DNA of 64,000 nucleotides from assembly GCF_014200395.1 (NCBI RefSeq), contig NZ_JACHBS010000001.1, positions 1 through 64,000 of the forward strand, in the 5' to 3' direction. Position 1 is the first letter of the stretch. Each line of letters starts with the position of its first letter. The position numbers and the translations under genes were made by a program. Below are positions 1-10,054 of this stretch, piece by piece. The DNA is from Microcella frigidaquae (GTDB lineage Bacteria; Actinomycetota; Actinomycetes; Actinomycetales; Microbacteriaceae). Under the pieces are notes generated by a model that saw nothing but the letters and a program-made list of their open reading frames with translations, made no database searches and had not been told where the DNA came from.

Positions 1-1
1 C

Positions 2-1396
2 GCGTCGGGTGACGTGCCGCCCCTCGACCCGGTCGCGACGGGGCAGGCCCTCGCCGGCGACGGCCGCATGATCAACTCGGGGCCGCTCGACGGCCTCAGC
101 AAGCAGAACGCGATCCAGCGGGCGATCGAGCTGCTGGAGGAGCGCGGCACGGGGCGGGCATCCAAGACTTACCGCCTGCGCGACTGGCTGATCAGCCGCC
201 AGCGGTACTGGGGCACCCCGATCCCGATCATGTATGACGAGAACGGCGCCGAGATCCCGGTGCCGCTGGATGCTCTGCCCGTGCTGCTGCCCGACGCGAC
301 GGGCATCGACATGAAGCCGAAGGGCACCTCGCCCCTGGGCGGCGTCGCCGCGTTCGTCGAGACGACCACGCCCGACGGCCGCCCCGCCCGCCGCGACACG
401 GACACGATGGACACCTTCGTCGACTCGTCGTGGTACTTCCTGCGCTTCCTGAATCCGAACGACGACACGCAGGCCTTCGACCCCGCGAAGGCCGAGCAGT
501 GGGCGCCGGTCGACCAGTACGTGGGCGGCGTCGAGCACGCGATCCTGCACCTGCTCTACGCGCGCTTCATCACGAAGGTGCTGTTCGACCTCGGCTACGT
601 GAGCTTCACCGAGCCGTTCAGCGCGCTGCTCAACCAGGGCATGGTCATTCTCGACGGCGCGAAGATGTCGAAGTCGAAGGGCAACCTCGTCTACTTCACC
701 GAGGAGCTCGACCAGTACGGCGTCGATGCCGTGCGCCTGACGATGGCGTTCGCCGGCCCGCCGGAGGACGACATCGACTGGCGCGACGTGTCGGTGACGG
801 GCTCGCAGAAGTTCCTCGCGCGCGCCTGGCGCCTCTCGGGCGAGGTGACGTCGCCGGTGGATGCCGACCCGGCTCTCGGCGACCAGGCTCTGCGCCGGGT
901 GACGCACAAGTTCCTGGCCGAGGTGCCGCCGCTGATCGAATCGTTCAAGTTCAACGTGGCCGTCGCGCGCACGATGGAGCTCGTCAACGCGATCCGGAAG
1001 GCGGTCGACGGCGGCCCCGGTGCGGGCGACCCCGCCGTGCGCGAGGCCGTCGAGACGGTCGCGATCGCGCTCTCGCTGTTCGCGCCCTACACGGCCGAGG
1101 ACATGTGGGATCGCCTCGGCCGCCGCGACGAGGCCGCCGGCCGCGACGGGCTCGTGGCCTTCGCCGGCTGGCGCAAGGCCGACCCGCTGCTGCTGGTCGA
1201 AGACTCGGTGACGGCGATCGTGCAGGTCGACGGCAAGGTGCGCGACAAGCTCGAGGTGAGCCCGACGATCGGCGGGGAGGAGCTCGAGGCGCTCGCCCGC
1301 GCATCCGCCGCCGTACAGCGGGCGCTGGGCGACAAGGAGATCGCGACCGTCATCGTGCGCGCCCCGCGGGTCGTCAACATCGCCACCGCCAAGTAG
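2..1396 (+). CDS. leuS: Leucyl-tRNA synthetase, C-terminal part (5' end outside window)
   Basis: Charges tRNA-Leu with leucine in the cytoplasm (class I aminoacyl-tRNA synthetase). The frame is open from the first bases of the window, so the gene begins upstream and the HIGH motif is not visible. Seen here: the late catalytic block ([13 protein letters not shown], then [12 protein letters not shown]), the class I signature KMSKS at 662-676, the helical anticodon-binding region ([13 protein letters not shown]) and the small C-terminal domain with VDGKVRDK. These are hallmark LeuS sequences. About 464 residues are present, roughly the second half of the family's 830-870. comEA follows after 61 bp with its own promoter. 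Confidence 0.97.
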   Translation, partial: ASGDVPPLDPVATGQALAGDGRMINSGPLDGLSKQNAIQRAIELLEERGTGRASKTYRLRDWLISRQRYWGTPIPIMYDENGAEIPVPLDALPVLLPDATGIDMKPKGTSPLGGVAAFVETTTPDGRPARRDTDTMDTFVDSSWYFLRFLNPNDDTQAFDPAKAEQWAPVDQYVGGVEHAILHLLYARFITKVLFDLGYVSFTEPFSALLNQGMVILDGAKMSKSKGNLVYFTEELDQYGVDAVRLTMAFAGPPEDDIDWRDVSVTGSQKFLARAWRLSGEVTSPVDADPALGDQALRRVTHKFLAEVPPLIESFKFNVAVARTMELVNAIRKAVDGGPGAGDPAVREAVETVAIALSLFAPYTAEDMWDRLGRRDEAAGRDGLVAFAGWRKADPLLLVEDSVTAIVQVDGKVRDKLEVSPTIGGEELEALARASAAVQRALGDKEIATVIVRAPRVVNIATAK

Positions 1397-1445
1397 GCGA
1401 TTCCCCGGCTTCGTCGCCCGGCCTGGGCGGCGGGATGCGGCGGCC

Positions 1446-1451
1446 TAGCCT
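1446..1451 (+). promoter_or_regulatory. -10 element of leaderless comEA promoter
   Basis: TAGCCT ends 6 nt before the GTG of comEA, so the expected +1 is the first base of the start codon. No Shine-Dalgarno is present. Confidence 0.5.
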
Positions 1452-1457
1452 GCCGCG

Positions 1458-2183
1458 GTGACCGACCTCTCTGCCGCCGCTGCGTCGGGGAGCGACGGCC
1501 CGCCCGCGCGGCCCCTACCGGTGCGGAGCCCGCGCGTGCGCGCCGCACTCGGCGGCGTCGTGGTGCTCGCGCTGCTGGGGGTCGGAGCCGCGGTCGTGGC
1601 GACCGTTGCGACTCCGGGCGGAGAGGTCGTCGCCGTCCCCACCGGCTCGGAGGGAGCGGGAGGCGGAGTCCTCGATGGCGGCGACCCCTCGGCGGCAGGG
1701 TTCGGCGAACCCCCCGTCGTCGTGCTGCACGTGCTCGGTGCCGTCGTCGAACCGGGCATCGTCGAGCTGCCGCCCGGCAGCCGGGTGGTCGACGCGATCG
1801 CGGCCGCGGGCGGTCCGACCGATGAGGCCGATCTCGCGGCCGTGAACCTGGCGCGGGTCGTCGTCGATGGCGAGCAGCTGCGGCTGCCCGCGGTCGGGGA
1901 GGCCCCGGCGGCCGGGGTCCCGGGGGCGGGTCCGGGTTCGGGTTCGGGCGGTGCGGGCCCGGGGTCGGGGTCGGCGAGCGTGGCCGCTGACGGCCGCATC
2001 AACATCAACACGGCCGACGCGGCCGGGCTTGAGCAGCTGCCCGGCGTCGGGCCGGCCATCGCGGCCCGCATCATCGCCTGGCGCGAGCAGAACGGCCCCT
2101 TTCGCAGCGTCGACGAGCTGACCGCGGTCAGCGGCATCGGCGAGAAGACCCTCGACGGCCTGCGCGATCAGGCGACCGTGTGA
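1458..2183 (+). CDS. comEA: ComEA-like competence DNA-binding protein
   Basis: Membrane-anchored double-stranded DNA receptor of the natural transformation machinery; it hands DNA to the ComEC channel. The 241-residue product has a short cytoplasmic tail, one membrane helix at about residues 30-52, and an SLBB-type domain at about 80-140 (VVVLHVLGAVVEPG). A Gly/Pro/Ser linker follows, then a C-terminal helix-hairpin-helix pair at about 178-238 (INTADAAGLEQLPGVG and VSGIGEKTL), the DNA-binding signature. GTG is chosen because a -10 hexamer sits 6 nt upstream. The stop overlaps the start of comEC by 4 bp, so the two are translationally coupled. Whether the organism is actually competent cannot be told from sequence. 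Confidence 0.92.
   Translation: MTDLSAAAASGSDGPPARPLPVRSPRVRAALGGVVVLALLGVGAAVVATVATPGGEVVAVPTGSEGAGGGVLDGGDPSAAGFGEPPVVVLHVLGAVVEPGIVELPPGSRVVDAIAAAGGPTDEADLAAVNLARVVVDGEQLRLPAVGEAPAAGVPGAGPGSGSGGAGPGSGSASVAADGRININTADAAGLEQLPGVGPAIAARIIAWREQNGPFRSVDELTAVSGIGEKTLDGLRDQATV
1922..1972 (+). other. G-tract cluster with G-quadruplex potential inside comEA
   Basis: The ComEA linker is encoded by closely spaced runs of three to five G separated by 2-5 nt, including three consecutive GGGTTC-like units, on the coding strand. This fits the four-tract G3 quadruplex pattern but could simply reflect a GC-rich Gly/Pro/Ser linker. Confidence 0.4.
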
Positions 2184-4735
2184 GCGCGGCCCTCACGGGT
2201 GCGCCGGCGTCGCAGCCCGCCGCCGCGCCGAGTCGCCTCGACCTGCGGCTGGCGCTGCCCGCTCTCGTCGGCTGGCTGACCGCGGTCGTGCTCGTCGGGG
2301 TTCCGGGGGCGGCGGTGGGCGTGGGGCTCGCGGCCCTGCTGGGCACGGTCGCGGCGGTCGCGGTCGTGCGCCGCGGTGCGGCTGCGCGTCGGGGGCGCGC
2401 GGCGCGGGGGCGCGCCGTGGTCGCGGCGAGCATCCCGAGCCTCGTGGCGGTGGCGGTGGTCGCCGCCGCGGTCGCCCTCGTCGCTCCGAGCCGGATGCCG
2501 CCCGTGCTCGCCGCCGAGCTCGAGCGAGGGGCGACCGTTGCCGTGGTGCTCGAGCTCGAGCAGACGGTGCAGCCGCCCCGCGTCGATCAGCGCGTGACGG
2601 ACCCTGGGTTCGGCGGCGGTGCGAGCGCGGACGCGCTCATCGTCGCGATGGTGCCGAACGTCGCCACGGTGCCGAGCCCCGCCGCGGGAGGCGCCGTCGC
2701 GACGCAGAATGCGGGCGTGGTCGACCCGGCAGCCGTCGCCGTCCGGATACCCGTGCGGCTCCTCGGGCTGGAGGTCACCGAGCGGCTGCCGCTCGGCACG
2801 CGGCTCGAGGGGCGGGTGCGGGTGATCCCGCTCGACGCGGGCGATGACCGGGTGGCGCTCGTGCGCCCGGTCACCGGGCTCGAGCCGATCGGGGTGCCCC
2901 CGCCGCTCGTCGCGGGTGCCGACGGGCTCCGCGCGGGCTTCCTCGCCCTCATGGCTCCGTTCGCGGGCGACGGAGCCGCCCTGCTGCCGGGCCTCGCGAT
3001 CGGCGATACCACCGCGGTCAGCGACGAGCTCGACGCGGCGATGAAGCGCAGCGCGCTCAGCCACCTCACCGCGGTCTCGGGCGCCAACTGCGCGATCGTC
3101 GTCGGGCTCGTGCTCGGCGTCGGCGCCCTCGCCCGCTGGCCTCGCCCGGTGCGGGTCGGCACGGCGCTGGCCGCGCTCGGCGGCTTCGTCGTGCTCGTCA
3201 CGCCCGAACCGAGCGTCGTGCGCGCCGCCGTCATGGCCGCCGTCGTGCTGCTGGCGCTGTCGAGCGGTCGTCCGGCTCGCGGGCTGCCGGTGCTCGGGCT
3301 CGCGGTGCTCGGCATCGTCGTGCTCGACCCGTGGATCGCGCGGGAGTACGGCTTCGTGCTGTCGGTGCTCGCGACCGCCGCGCTGCTCGTGCTCGCCGGC
3401 CCGCTGACCACCCTCCTCGGGCGCTGGCTGCCCGCGCCGCTCGCCCTCGCCGTCGCGGTGCCGCTCGCTGCCCAGCTCGCGTGCCAGCCCGTGCTGATCC
3501 TGCTCGCGCCGGAGGTGCCGCTCAGCGGCGTGCTCGCGAACATGCTCGCGGCGCCCGCCGCCCCGGTGGCGACGATCGTCGGCATGATCGCGTGCCTGCT
3601 CGCGCCGGTCATCCCGCCCCTCGCGATGCTCGTCGCGGGCATCGCCTGGCTGCCCGCCGCCTGGATCGCCGGCGTCGCGCGCGTCTGCTCCCAGCTGCCC
3701 GGGGCCCTGCTGCCGTGGCCGGAGGGCGCCCTCGGCGCCGTGCTGCTCGGGGCCCTCACGGCCGCCGCCCTCGTCGCCGCGGGCCTGCCCGCCGCGATCG
3801 GCTCGGCCCGTCTGCGCGCGCGGTTCGCTCTCGCCGCGGTCGCGGCCCTCGTCATCACCGCGGGAGCCACGGCCGGGGCCGCTGCCCTGCGCGGCCTCGG
3901 CCGCCCCGCCGACTGGGCCGTTGCGCAGTGCGACATCGGGCAGGGGGATGCGGTGCTCGTGCGCAGTGCCGGCCAGGTCGCCCTCATCGACACCGGGGCC
4001 GACCCTGCCCTGCTGACGCACTGCCTCGACTCCCTCGGCATCGAGCGCATCGACCTGCTCGTGCTCACCCACTTCGACCTCGACCACGCCGGGGGAGTGC
4101 CCGCCGTCGTCGGCCGCGTCGACCACGCGCTCGTCGGCCCGACGGGACGGCCGGAGGACGAGGCCGTCGTTGCCGCGCTGCTCGGCGGGGGCGCCCGCGT
4201 CACCCCGAGCGGTGAGCACGACCACGGCCGACTCGGCGACTACGCCTGGCGGATGCTCGGCCCACCCGACCACCGCGGCGTCGAGCCCGGCAACGACGCC
4301 AGCCTCGTGCTCGAGCTGCGTCCCGGCCCGGGCTGCCCGGCGTGCCCGAGCGTGCTCGCCCTCGGCGACCTGGGGGCGGATGCGCAGCGCCGCCTCGCGG
4401 CAGTCCACGACCTGCGCCCGGTCGACGTCGTGAAGGTGAGCCACCACGGCTCGCCCGACCAGCATCTGCCGCTCTACACCGCGGTCGCGGCGCCCCTGGC
4501 CCTGATCGGGGTCGGCGCCGACAACACCTATGGGCACCCGGCGCCCGCCTTGCTCGACGCGCTCGTGGCCGACGGGACGCTCGTCGTGCGCAGCGATGAG
4601 CACGGGCTCGCGCTGATCGGGCCCCGCGACCCTGCAACCGGCGCTTTGCCGCTCTGGGTTGAGAGAGGCACGGTCGAGACAGGCACGGTCGAGAGAGGCG
4701 CCGTCGAACGCGGCACGGTCGGTGGCGCTGGATAG
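2180..4735 (+). CDS. comEC: ComEC/Rec2 DNA-uptake channel with metallo-beta-lactamase domain
   Basis: Integral membrane channel that moves single-stranded DNA into the cell during transformation. The 851-residue product has N-terminal membrane helices, an OB-like external segment at about 110-240, and the Competence helical bundle at about 270-540 (SHLTAVSGANCAIVVG). The C-terminal metallo-beta-lactamase-like domain, at about 585-815, carries HFDLDHAGG near residue 630 and VVKVSHHGS, thought to act on the non-transported strand. GTG overlaps the comEA stop (GTGTGA). The C terminus ends in four imperfect copies of a pentapeptide such as ERGTV, encoded by a 15-bp tandem repeat, which is unusual for the family. 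Confidence 0.94.
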   Translation: MSAALTGAPASQPAAAPSRLDLRLALPALVGWLTAVVLVGVPGAAVGVGLAALLGTVAAVAVVRRGAAARRGRAARGRAVVAASIPSLVAVAVVAAAVALVAPSRMPPVLAAELERGATVAVVLELEQTVQPPRVDQRVTDPGFGGGASADALIVAMVPNVATVPSPAAGGAVATQNAGVVDPAAVAVRIPVRLLGLEVTERLPLGTRLEGRVRVIPLDAGDDRVALVRPVTGLEPIGVPPPLVAGADGLRAGFLALMAPFAGDGAALLPGLAIGDTTAVSDELDAAMKRSALSHLTAVSGANCAIVVGLVLGVGALARWPRPVRVGTALAALGGFVVLVTPEPSVVRAAVMAAVVLLALSSGRPARGLPVLGLAVLGIVVLDPWIAREYGFVLSVLATAALLVLAGPLTTLLGRWLPAPLALAVAVPLAAQLACQPVLILLAPEVPLSGVLANMLAAPAAPVATIVGMIACLLAPVIPPLAMLVAGIAWLPAAWIAGVARVCSQLPGALLPWPEGALGAVLLGALTAAALVAAGLPAAIGSARLRARFALAAVAALVITAGATAGAAALRGLGRPADWAVAQCDIGQGDAVLVRSAGQVALIDTGADPALLTHCLDSLGIERIDLLVLTHFDLDHAGGVPAVVGRVDHALVGPTGRPEDEAVVAALLGGGARVTPSGEHDHGRLGDYAWRMLGPPDHRGVEPGNDASLVLELRPGPGCPACPSVLALGDLGADAQRRLAAVHDLRPVDVVKVSHHGSPDQHLPLYTAVAAPLALIGVGADNTYGHPAPALLDALVADGTLVVRSDEHGLALIGPRDPATGALPLWVERGTVETGTVERGAVERGTVGGAG
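4661..4720 (+). repeat. 4 x 15-bp tandem repeat at 3' end of comEC
   Basis: Four contiguous 15-bp units of the type GAGAGAGGCACGGTC, each with 0-3 changes, encode E(R/T)G(T/A)V. Being in frame, copy-number changes would alter only the length of the ComEC tail. Confidence 0.85.
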
Positions 4736-4738
4736 GCT
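4733..4738 (+). promoter_or_regulatory. Putative -10 element upstream of holA
   Basis: TAGGCT overlaps the comEC stop codon (TAG). The expected start point lies about 40 nt before the holA ATG, so this promoter would give a normal leader carrying the GAGGAG ribosome site. Confidence 0.4.
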
Positions 4739-4785
4739 GGCACGGTCCGAGTCCGCCCACCTGTCGACCCATGCCGAGGAGCCCC

Positions 4786-5808
4786 ATGGCCGCGCCGAAG
4801 AAGCCCGCCGGCTCCGCCCGGGCGGCGGCGAGCATCCCGCAGGTGCCGTGGCACCAGGTGCGGGCAGCGCCGGTGATCCTCGTGACCGGGCCGGAGGACT
4901 TCCTGGCCGAGCGCGCCAGCCGACTGCTGCGGGATGCCCTCCGTGCGCAGGATCCGAGCCTCGAGGTGCACGACCTCCGCGCCGACAGCTACCAGCCCGG
5001 CGAGCTCGTCACCCTGGCCAGCCCCTCGCTGTTCGGCGAGCCGCGGCTGATCCGGGTCGACGCGGCCTCGACGATGAGCGATGCCTTCCTCGAGGAGGCA
5101 CTGGAGTACATCGCCGCGCCCGCCGACGACACGGTCGTGATGATCCGGCACAGCGGGGGCGTGCGCGGCAAGAAGCTGCTCGACGCGATCCGCGCGGGAA
5201 CCGGCGGGGGCATCGAGGTGCTCTGCTCCGAGCTGAAGCGCGACAGTGACCGCTTCGACTTCGCTGCGGCCGAGTTCCGCACCGCGGGCCGGCGCATCGA
5301 GCCGGCCGCCCTGCGCGCCCTCGTCAGTGCCTTCACGGATGACCTCGCCGAGCTCGCGGGTGCCTGCCAGCAGCTGCTGGCCGACAGCGAGGGCGACATC
5401 ACCGAGCAGACGGTCGCGAAGTACTACGGCGGCCGCGTCGAGACGAACGCGTTCGCGGTCGCGGATGCCGCCATTGCGGGCCGGCACGGCGAGGCCCTCG
5501 TGCTGCTGCGTCACGCACTCGCGACCGGGGCAGACCCGGTGCCGATGGTCGCGGCCTTCGCGATGAAGCTGCGAACGATGGCGAAGGTCGGCGGCGCACG
5601 CGGCGGATCGGCCGGGCAGCTCGGCCTCGCGCCCTGGCAGATCGACCGCGCACGCCGAGACCTGCAGGGCTGGACGGAGCCGGGCCTCGGCCGGGCGATC
5701 GTCGTCGCCGCCGAGACCGACGCGGCCGTCAAGGGCGCCGCGCGCGACGCGGTCTACGCGCTCGAGACCCTGGTGCGCGTCGTCGCCGCCCGCGGCCTCG
5801 ACCAGTAG
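4786..5808 (+). CDS. holA: DNA polymerase III subunit delta
   Basis: Clamp-loader subunit that opens the beta sliding clamp at the replication fork. The 340-residue product begins with the delta-family fold ILVTGPEDFLAERASRLL at about residues 30-47, continues with VVMIRHSGGVRGKKLLDAIR, and ends in the helical collar domain (YGGRVETNAFAVADA). An in-frame ATG 15 bp earlier exists, but GAGGAG with good spacing precedes this one. The comEA-comEC-holA-rpsT-lepA order is widely conserved in Actinobacteria, which supports the call. The gene is convergent with rpsT across a strong hairpin. Confidence 0.93.
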   Translation: MAAPKKPAGSARAAASIPQVPWHQVRAAPVILVTGPEDFLAERASRLLRDALRAQDPSLEVHDLRADSYQPGELVTLASPSLFGEPRLIRVDAASTMSDAFLEEALEYIAAPADDTVVMIRHSGGVRGKKLLDAIRAGTGGGIEVLCSELKRDSDRFDFAAAEFRTAGRRIEPAALRALVSAFTDDLAELAGACQQLLADSEGDITEQTVAKYYGGRVETNAFAVADAAIAGRHGEALVLLRHALATGADPVPMVAAFAMKLRTMAKVGGARGGSAGQLGLAPWQIDRARRDLQGWTEPGLGRAIVVAAETDAAVKGAARDAVYALETLVRVVAARGLDQ

Positions 5809-5863
5809 TCGCGCATCCCGTCGCCCTCCGCTGCCGCCCGGCCGCACGGCAGTGCGCAGAACG

Positions 5864-5899
5864 ACGTCGCCCCCGCCGGGGGACCGGCGGGGGCGACGT
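5864..5899. terminator. Bidirectional hairpin between holA and rpsT
   Basis: A perfect 16-bp GC-rich inverted repeat (arms 5864-5879 and 5884-5899) with a GGGA loop lies between the convergent holA and rpsT stops. There is no U-run on either side, so it is best read as a shared, non-canonical terminator or 3'-end stabiliser. Confidence 0.75.
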
Positions 5900-5916
5900 G
5901 ACGTGCGGGGTGCGGG

Positions 5917-6177
5917 CTAGAGCGCCGCGACCTTCTTGGCGATGGCCGACTTGCGGTTCGCCGCCTGGTTCTCGTGGATGACGCCCTTGCTCACGGCCTT
6001 GTCGAGCTTCTTGGTGGCGAGCTTGAGCGCGTCCTGCGCCGCGGCCTTGTCGCCCGCGGCGACGGCCTCGTTGGTGCGACGGATGGCCGTCTTCAGCTCG
6101 CTCTTGACGGCCTTGTTGCGCTGCTGCGCCTTGAGGTTGGTCTTGATGCGCTTGATCTGCGACTTGATGTTTGCCAC
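5917..6177 (-). CDS. rpsT: 30S ribosomal protein S20
   Basis: Small basic 86-residue protein that binds 16S rRNA early in 30S assembly. The sequence is typical S20: [13 protein letters not shown] at the N terminus, a Lys/Ala-rich helical bundle, and [13 protein letters not shown] at the end. The start is GTG, preceded by a GAAGAAAG ribosome site 8-10 nt upstream; upstream codons in the same frame do not look like coding sequence. It is transcribed from its own promoter in the 250-bp gap shared with lepA and ends at the hairpin facing holA. Confidence 0.97.
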   Translation of the reverse strand: MANIKSQIKRIKTNLKAQQRNKAVKSELKTAIRRTNEAVAAGDKAAAQDALKLATKKLDKAVSKGVIHENQAANRKSAIAKKVAAL

Positions 6178-6317
6178 GTGGGTGCTTTCTTCTTCAGGAA
6201 CGGTGCGAGGTGTGCGACCGCGGTGGGGTGCCCGCGCATCCGATGCGCTGCGGCGAAGTCGTGGTCGCGTTCCGTGTCGAAAGAGAGAGGGCTTTCTGAC
6301 ACGCAAGCCAAGGGCCT

Positions 6318-6347
6318 ACGTTACCAGCCCGTCGCCGCAGCCGACAA
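6318..6347 (-). promoter_or_regulatory. sigma70-type promoter for rpsT
   Basis: Reading the minus strand, TTGTCG (6347-6342) and TAACGT (6323-6318) are separated by 18 bp and lie about 140 nt before the rpsT start. This is one of the few classical -35/-10 pairs in the window. Confidence 0.55.
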
Positions 6348-6427
6348 TCGAGACCCGCCCCGGATACGGAGCCGAGGCCCGCCCTGCGCACCGCCGCCCG
6401 GCCCGGCCATGGGAGAATGTCGGCAAT

Positions 6428-8281
<1,854 letters not shown>

Positions 8282-8291
8282 GGCAGGGGCG

Positions 8292-8816
8292 GTGGATGCG
8301 CAGGCGCGACCCGCGCTGACCTACACCCCGCACGGCGGCAGTCGCGACCTCGACCCCGCGCGCATTCCCGCGGGGTTCCGGGCGTTTCGGCACGAGGCCG
8401 CGATCGGCTCGGGTGCCGAGCGCTGGGAGGAGGCTGCGGCCGCGGTGCTCGCGTGGGGGCTGCAGCGGGGAGCGGGCATCCGTGTCAGCACCCCGCGGGT
8501 GGTCGTCGGGGACGACGTGACGCTCACGATCCCGCTGCTCGGCGTCGTGCCGGTCAGGGCCTACGCCCGCGTGCTCGAGCTCGTCGATGAGCCGGCGCGG
8601 CGCGGGTTCGTCTACGGAACGCTGCCCGGGCATCCCGAGCGCGGTGAAGAGGCCTTTCTCGTGACGCTCGATCACGAAGGAACCGTGCGCGTGGTCGTGC
8701 AGGGCTTCTCACGACCAGCACCGGGCATCTGGACGCTCGGCGCTCCGGTACTGCGGATCGTGCAGGCGATCTACACGAAGCGCTATCTGCGCGCCCTCGT
8801 GCGTACGGCACACTGA
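8292..8816 (+). CDS. DUF1990 family protein
   Basis: A 174-residue protein of the DUF1990 family, whose function is unknown. Family features are visible: the RRVGHG-like start replaced by AIGSGAERWEEA, a central GAGIRV strand, and the signature YGTLPGHPERGEEAF followed by V.V.GFSRPAP. It has no signal peptide; a hydrophobic C-terminal stretch may associate with the membrane. It starts with GTG 10 bp after lepA. A second, longer family member lies two genes downstream, so the locus carries a duplicated pair. Plant members of this family bind fatty acids or modulate stress genes, but no role should be inferred here. Confidence 0.8.
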   Translation: MDAQARPALTYTPHGGSRDLDPARIPAGFRAFRHEAAIGSGAERWEEAAAAVLAWGLQRGAGIRVSTPRVVVGDDVTLTIPLLGVVPVRAYARVLELVDEPARRGFVYGTLPGHPERGEEAFLVTLDHEGTVRVVVQGFSRPAPGIWTLGAPVLRIVQAIYTKRYLRALVRTAH

Positions 8817-8820
8817 GCGC

Positions 8821-9315
8821 ATGGCACCCGATACAGCCGCCGACACCGCCGCGCTCGACGCCCTCATCGCCGAGGTTGCGGCACAGGAGGAGCGCCTGCA
8901 GTTCTCGACGTTCAGCCCCGACGACGCCTGGATGCTCGGCTCGCGCCTGCGCGCCCTCGGCGTCGAGCGCGCCCTCGCCATCACGATCGACATCGCCCTC
9001 GGTGAGCAGCGGCTCTTCCACTGCGCGCTGCCCGGCACAGCCGCCCACAACGGCGCCTGGATCGAGCGCAAGAAGGCGACCGTGCGCGAGTTCGGCACGT
9101 CGAGCTACCTCGTCGGCCTGCGCGCGAAGCGTGGCGGTGGCGTCTTCGAGGCCCAGCCCTGGATCGACCCGCTGCGATACGCGGGCCACGGCGGCGGCTT
9201 TCCGGTCACTCTCCGCGGCACGGGCGTCGTCGGCACGATCGCCGTCTCCGGTCAGCCGCAGAAGGTCGACCACGCCCTCATCGTCGAGGCGCTCACGGCC
9301 CACCTCGGAGCCTGA
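8821..9315 (+). CDS. UPF0303 / heme-degrading-domain family protein
   Basis: A 164-residue cytosolic protein matching the UPF0303 group of the GlcG/HbpS-like fold. Typical segments are AIDIALGEQRLFHCALPGT, NGAWIERKKATV and GGGFPVTLRGTGVVGTIAVSG near the C terminus. HbpS relatives bind heme or cobalamin, but the substrate of this branch is not established. It begins 4 bp after the upstream DUF1990 gene and probably shares its transcript. No cofactor-binding residue can be assigned with confidence. Confidence 0.8.
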   Translation: MAPDTAADTAALDALIAEVAAQEERLQFSTFSPDDAWMLGSRLRALGVERALAITIDIALGEQRLFHCALPGTAAHNGAWIERKKATVREFGTSSYLVGLRAKRGGGVFEAQPWIDPLRYAGHGGGFPVTLRGTGVVGTIAVSGQPQKVDHALIVEALTAHLGA

Positions 9316-9342
9316 GCCCGGTTCACCGTCAGGCGCGAGCCC

Positions 9343-9348
9343 TACGCT
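9343..9348 (+). promoter_or_regulatory. -10 element, leaderless promoter
   Basis: TACGCT ends 7 nt before the ATG of the second DUF1990 gene; no Shine-Dalgarno lies between. Confidence 0.45.
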
Positions 9349-9355
9349 GGATCGC

Positions 9356-10039
9356 ATGAGCGTCGACAGCCCCCGCGATCGTGAGCGCCTGCAGCAGGCC
9401 GTCACGTACGCGGCCGTGGGCGCGACGCAGTCGCCCGACCTGATGCGCTATCCGCCGGCGGGTTACCGGCCGCTCGAGCAGCGCCGCCGGGTCGGGCACG
9501 GCGACGAGCGCTGGGCGTGGGCGGTCGACGAGCTGCTCACTGGCGGGGTCTACCGCGGGGCGGGCATGGGCGTGCGCATCACGCCCGTCACGGCGGCGGA
9601 TGCGGAGCGCACGTACCACCCGGTCGCGTTCGACGACGAGGGTGCGCCGGCCGCGGCCGCCGGGGTCGGCGCCGACGACGAGGTCTACACGGCGAGCGGC
9701 GCGCGGCACCTGCGCCCGGGCGACGTCATCGTGGTCGGCCTCGAGGTGGGGCGGCAGCTGTGGCTGCCCCTGCCGACCAAGGTCGTCCTGCTCGAGCAGG
9801 AGGGGCAGCGCGTGATGTACGCGGTCGGCACCCTGCCCGGGCATCCGTTCGGGGGCGAGGAGGCGTTCACGCTGGAGCAGACGGAGGACGGCTCGGTGTG
9901 GCTCACCGTGCGCAGCTTCGCGCGGCCCGCCACCTGGTGGGCGTGGCCTTTGCTGCCCGGCCTGCTGCTGGCGCGCATCCTGATCGCTCGACGATTCCTG
10001 CACGCGCTGATGGGCCCGCTTCCCGTTCAGCAAGCCTGA
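9356..10039 (+). CDS. DUF1990 family protein (second copy)
   Basis: A 227-residue paralogue of the gene at 8292. It keeps RRRVGHGDERW near residue 45, the GAGMGVRI strand, and the hallmark YAVGTLPGHPFGGEEAF with VRSFARPA. It differs by a roughly 40-residue insert in the middle and a more hydrophobic C terminus (WWAWPLLPGLLLARILIARRFLHALMG) that could form a membrane anchor. The ATG is fixed by a -10 hexamer 7 nt upstream; the frame is open further upstream only as a shadow of the UPF0303 gene. Confidence 0.8.
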   Translation: MSVDSPRDRERLQQAVTYAAVGATQSPDLMRYPPAGYRPLEQRRRVGHGDERWAWAVDELLTGGVYRGAGMGVRITPVTAADAERTYHPVAFDDEGAPAAAAGVGADDEVYTASGARHLRPGDVIVVGLEVGRQLWLPLPTKVVLLEQEGQRVMYAVGTLPGHPFGGEEAFTLEQTEDGSVWLTVRSFARPATWWAWPLLPGLLLARILIARRFLHALMGPLPVQQA

Positions 10040-10041
10040 CC

Positions 10042-10047
10042 TAGGCT
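10042..10047 (+). promoter_or_regulatory. -10 element, leaderless promoter
   Basis: TAGGCT ends 7 nt before the ATG of the small membrane protein gene. Confidence 0.5.
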
Positions 10048-10054
10048 GGGCACG

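Noticed and set aside
2168..4603. An 811-codon minus-strand frame across comEC
   Set aside because: Antisense shadow of comEC; no motif.
6361..6420. FMN or other riboswitch before lepA or ribF
   Set aside because: No conserved riboswitch helices could be recognised; ribF starts inside an operon with a 4-bp overlap.
5936..6427. N-terminal extension of LepA by 164 codons
   Set aside because: It runs antisense through rpsT and its promoter; LepA domains begin after the ATG at 6428.
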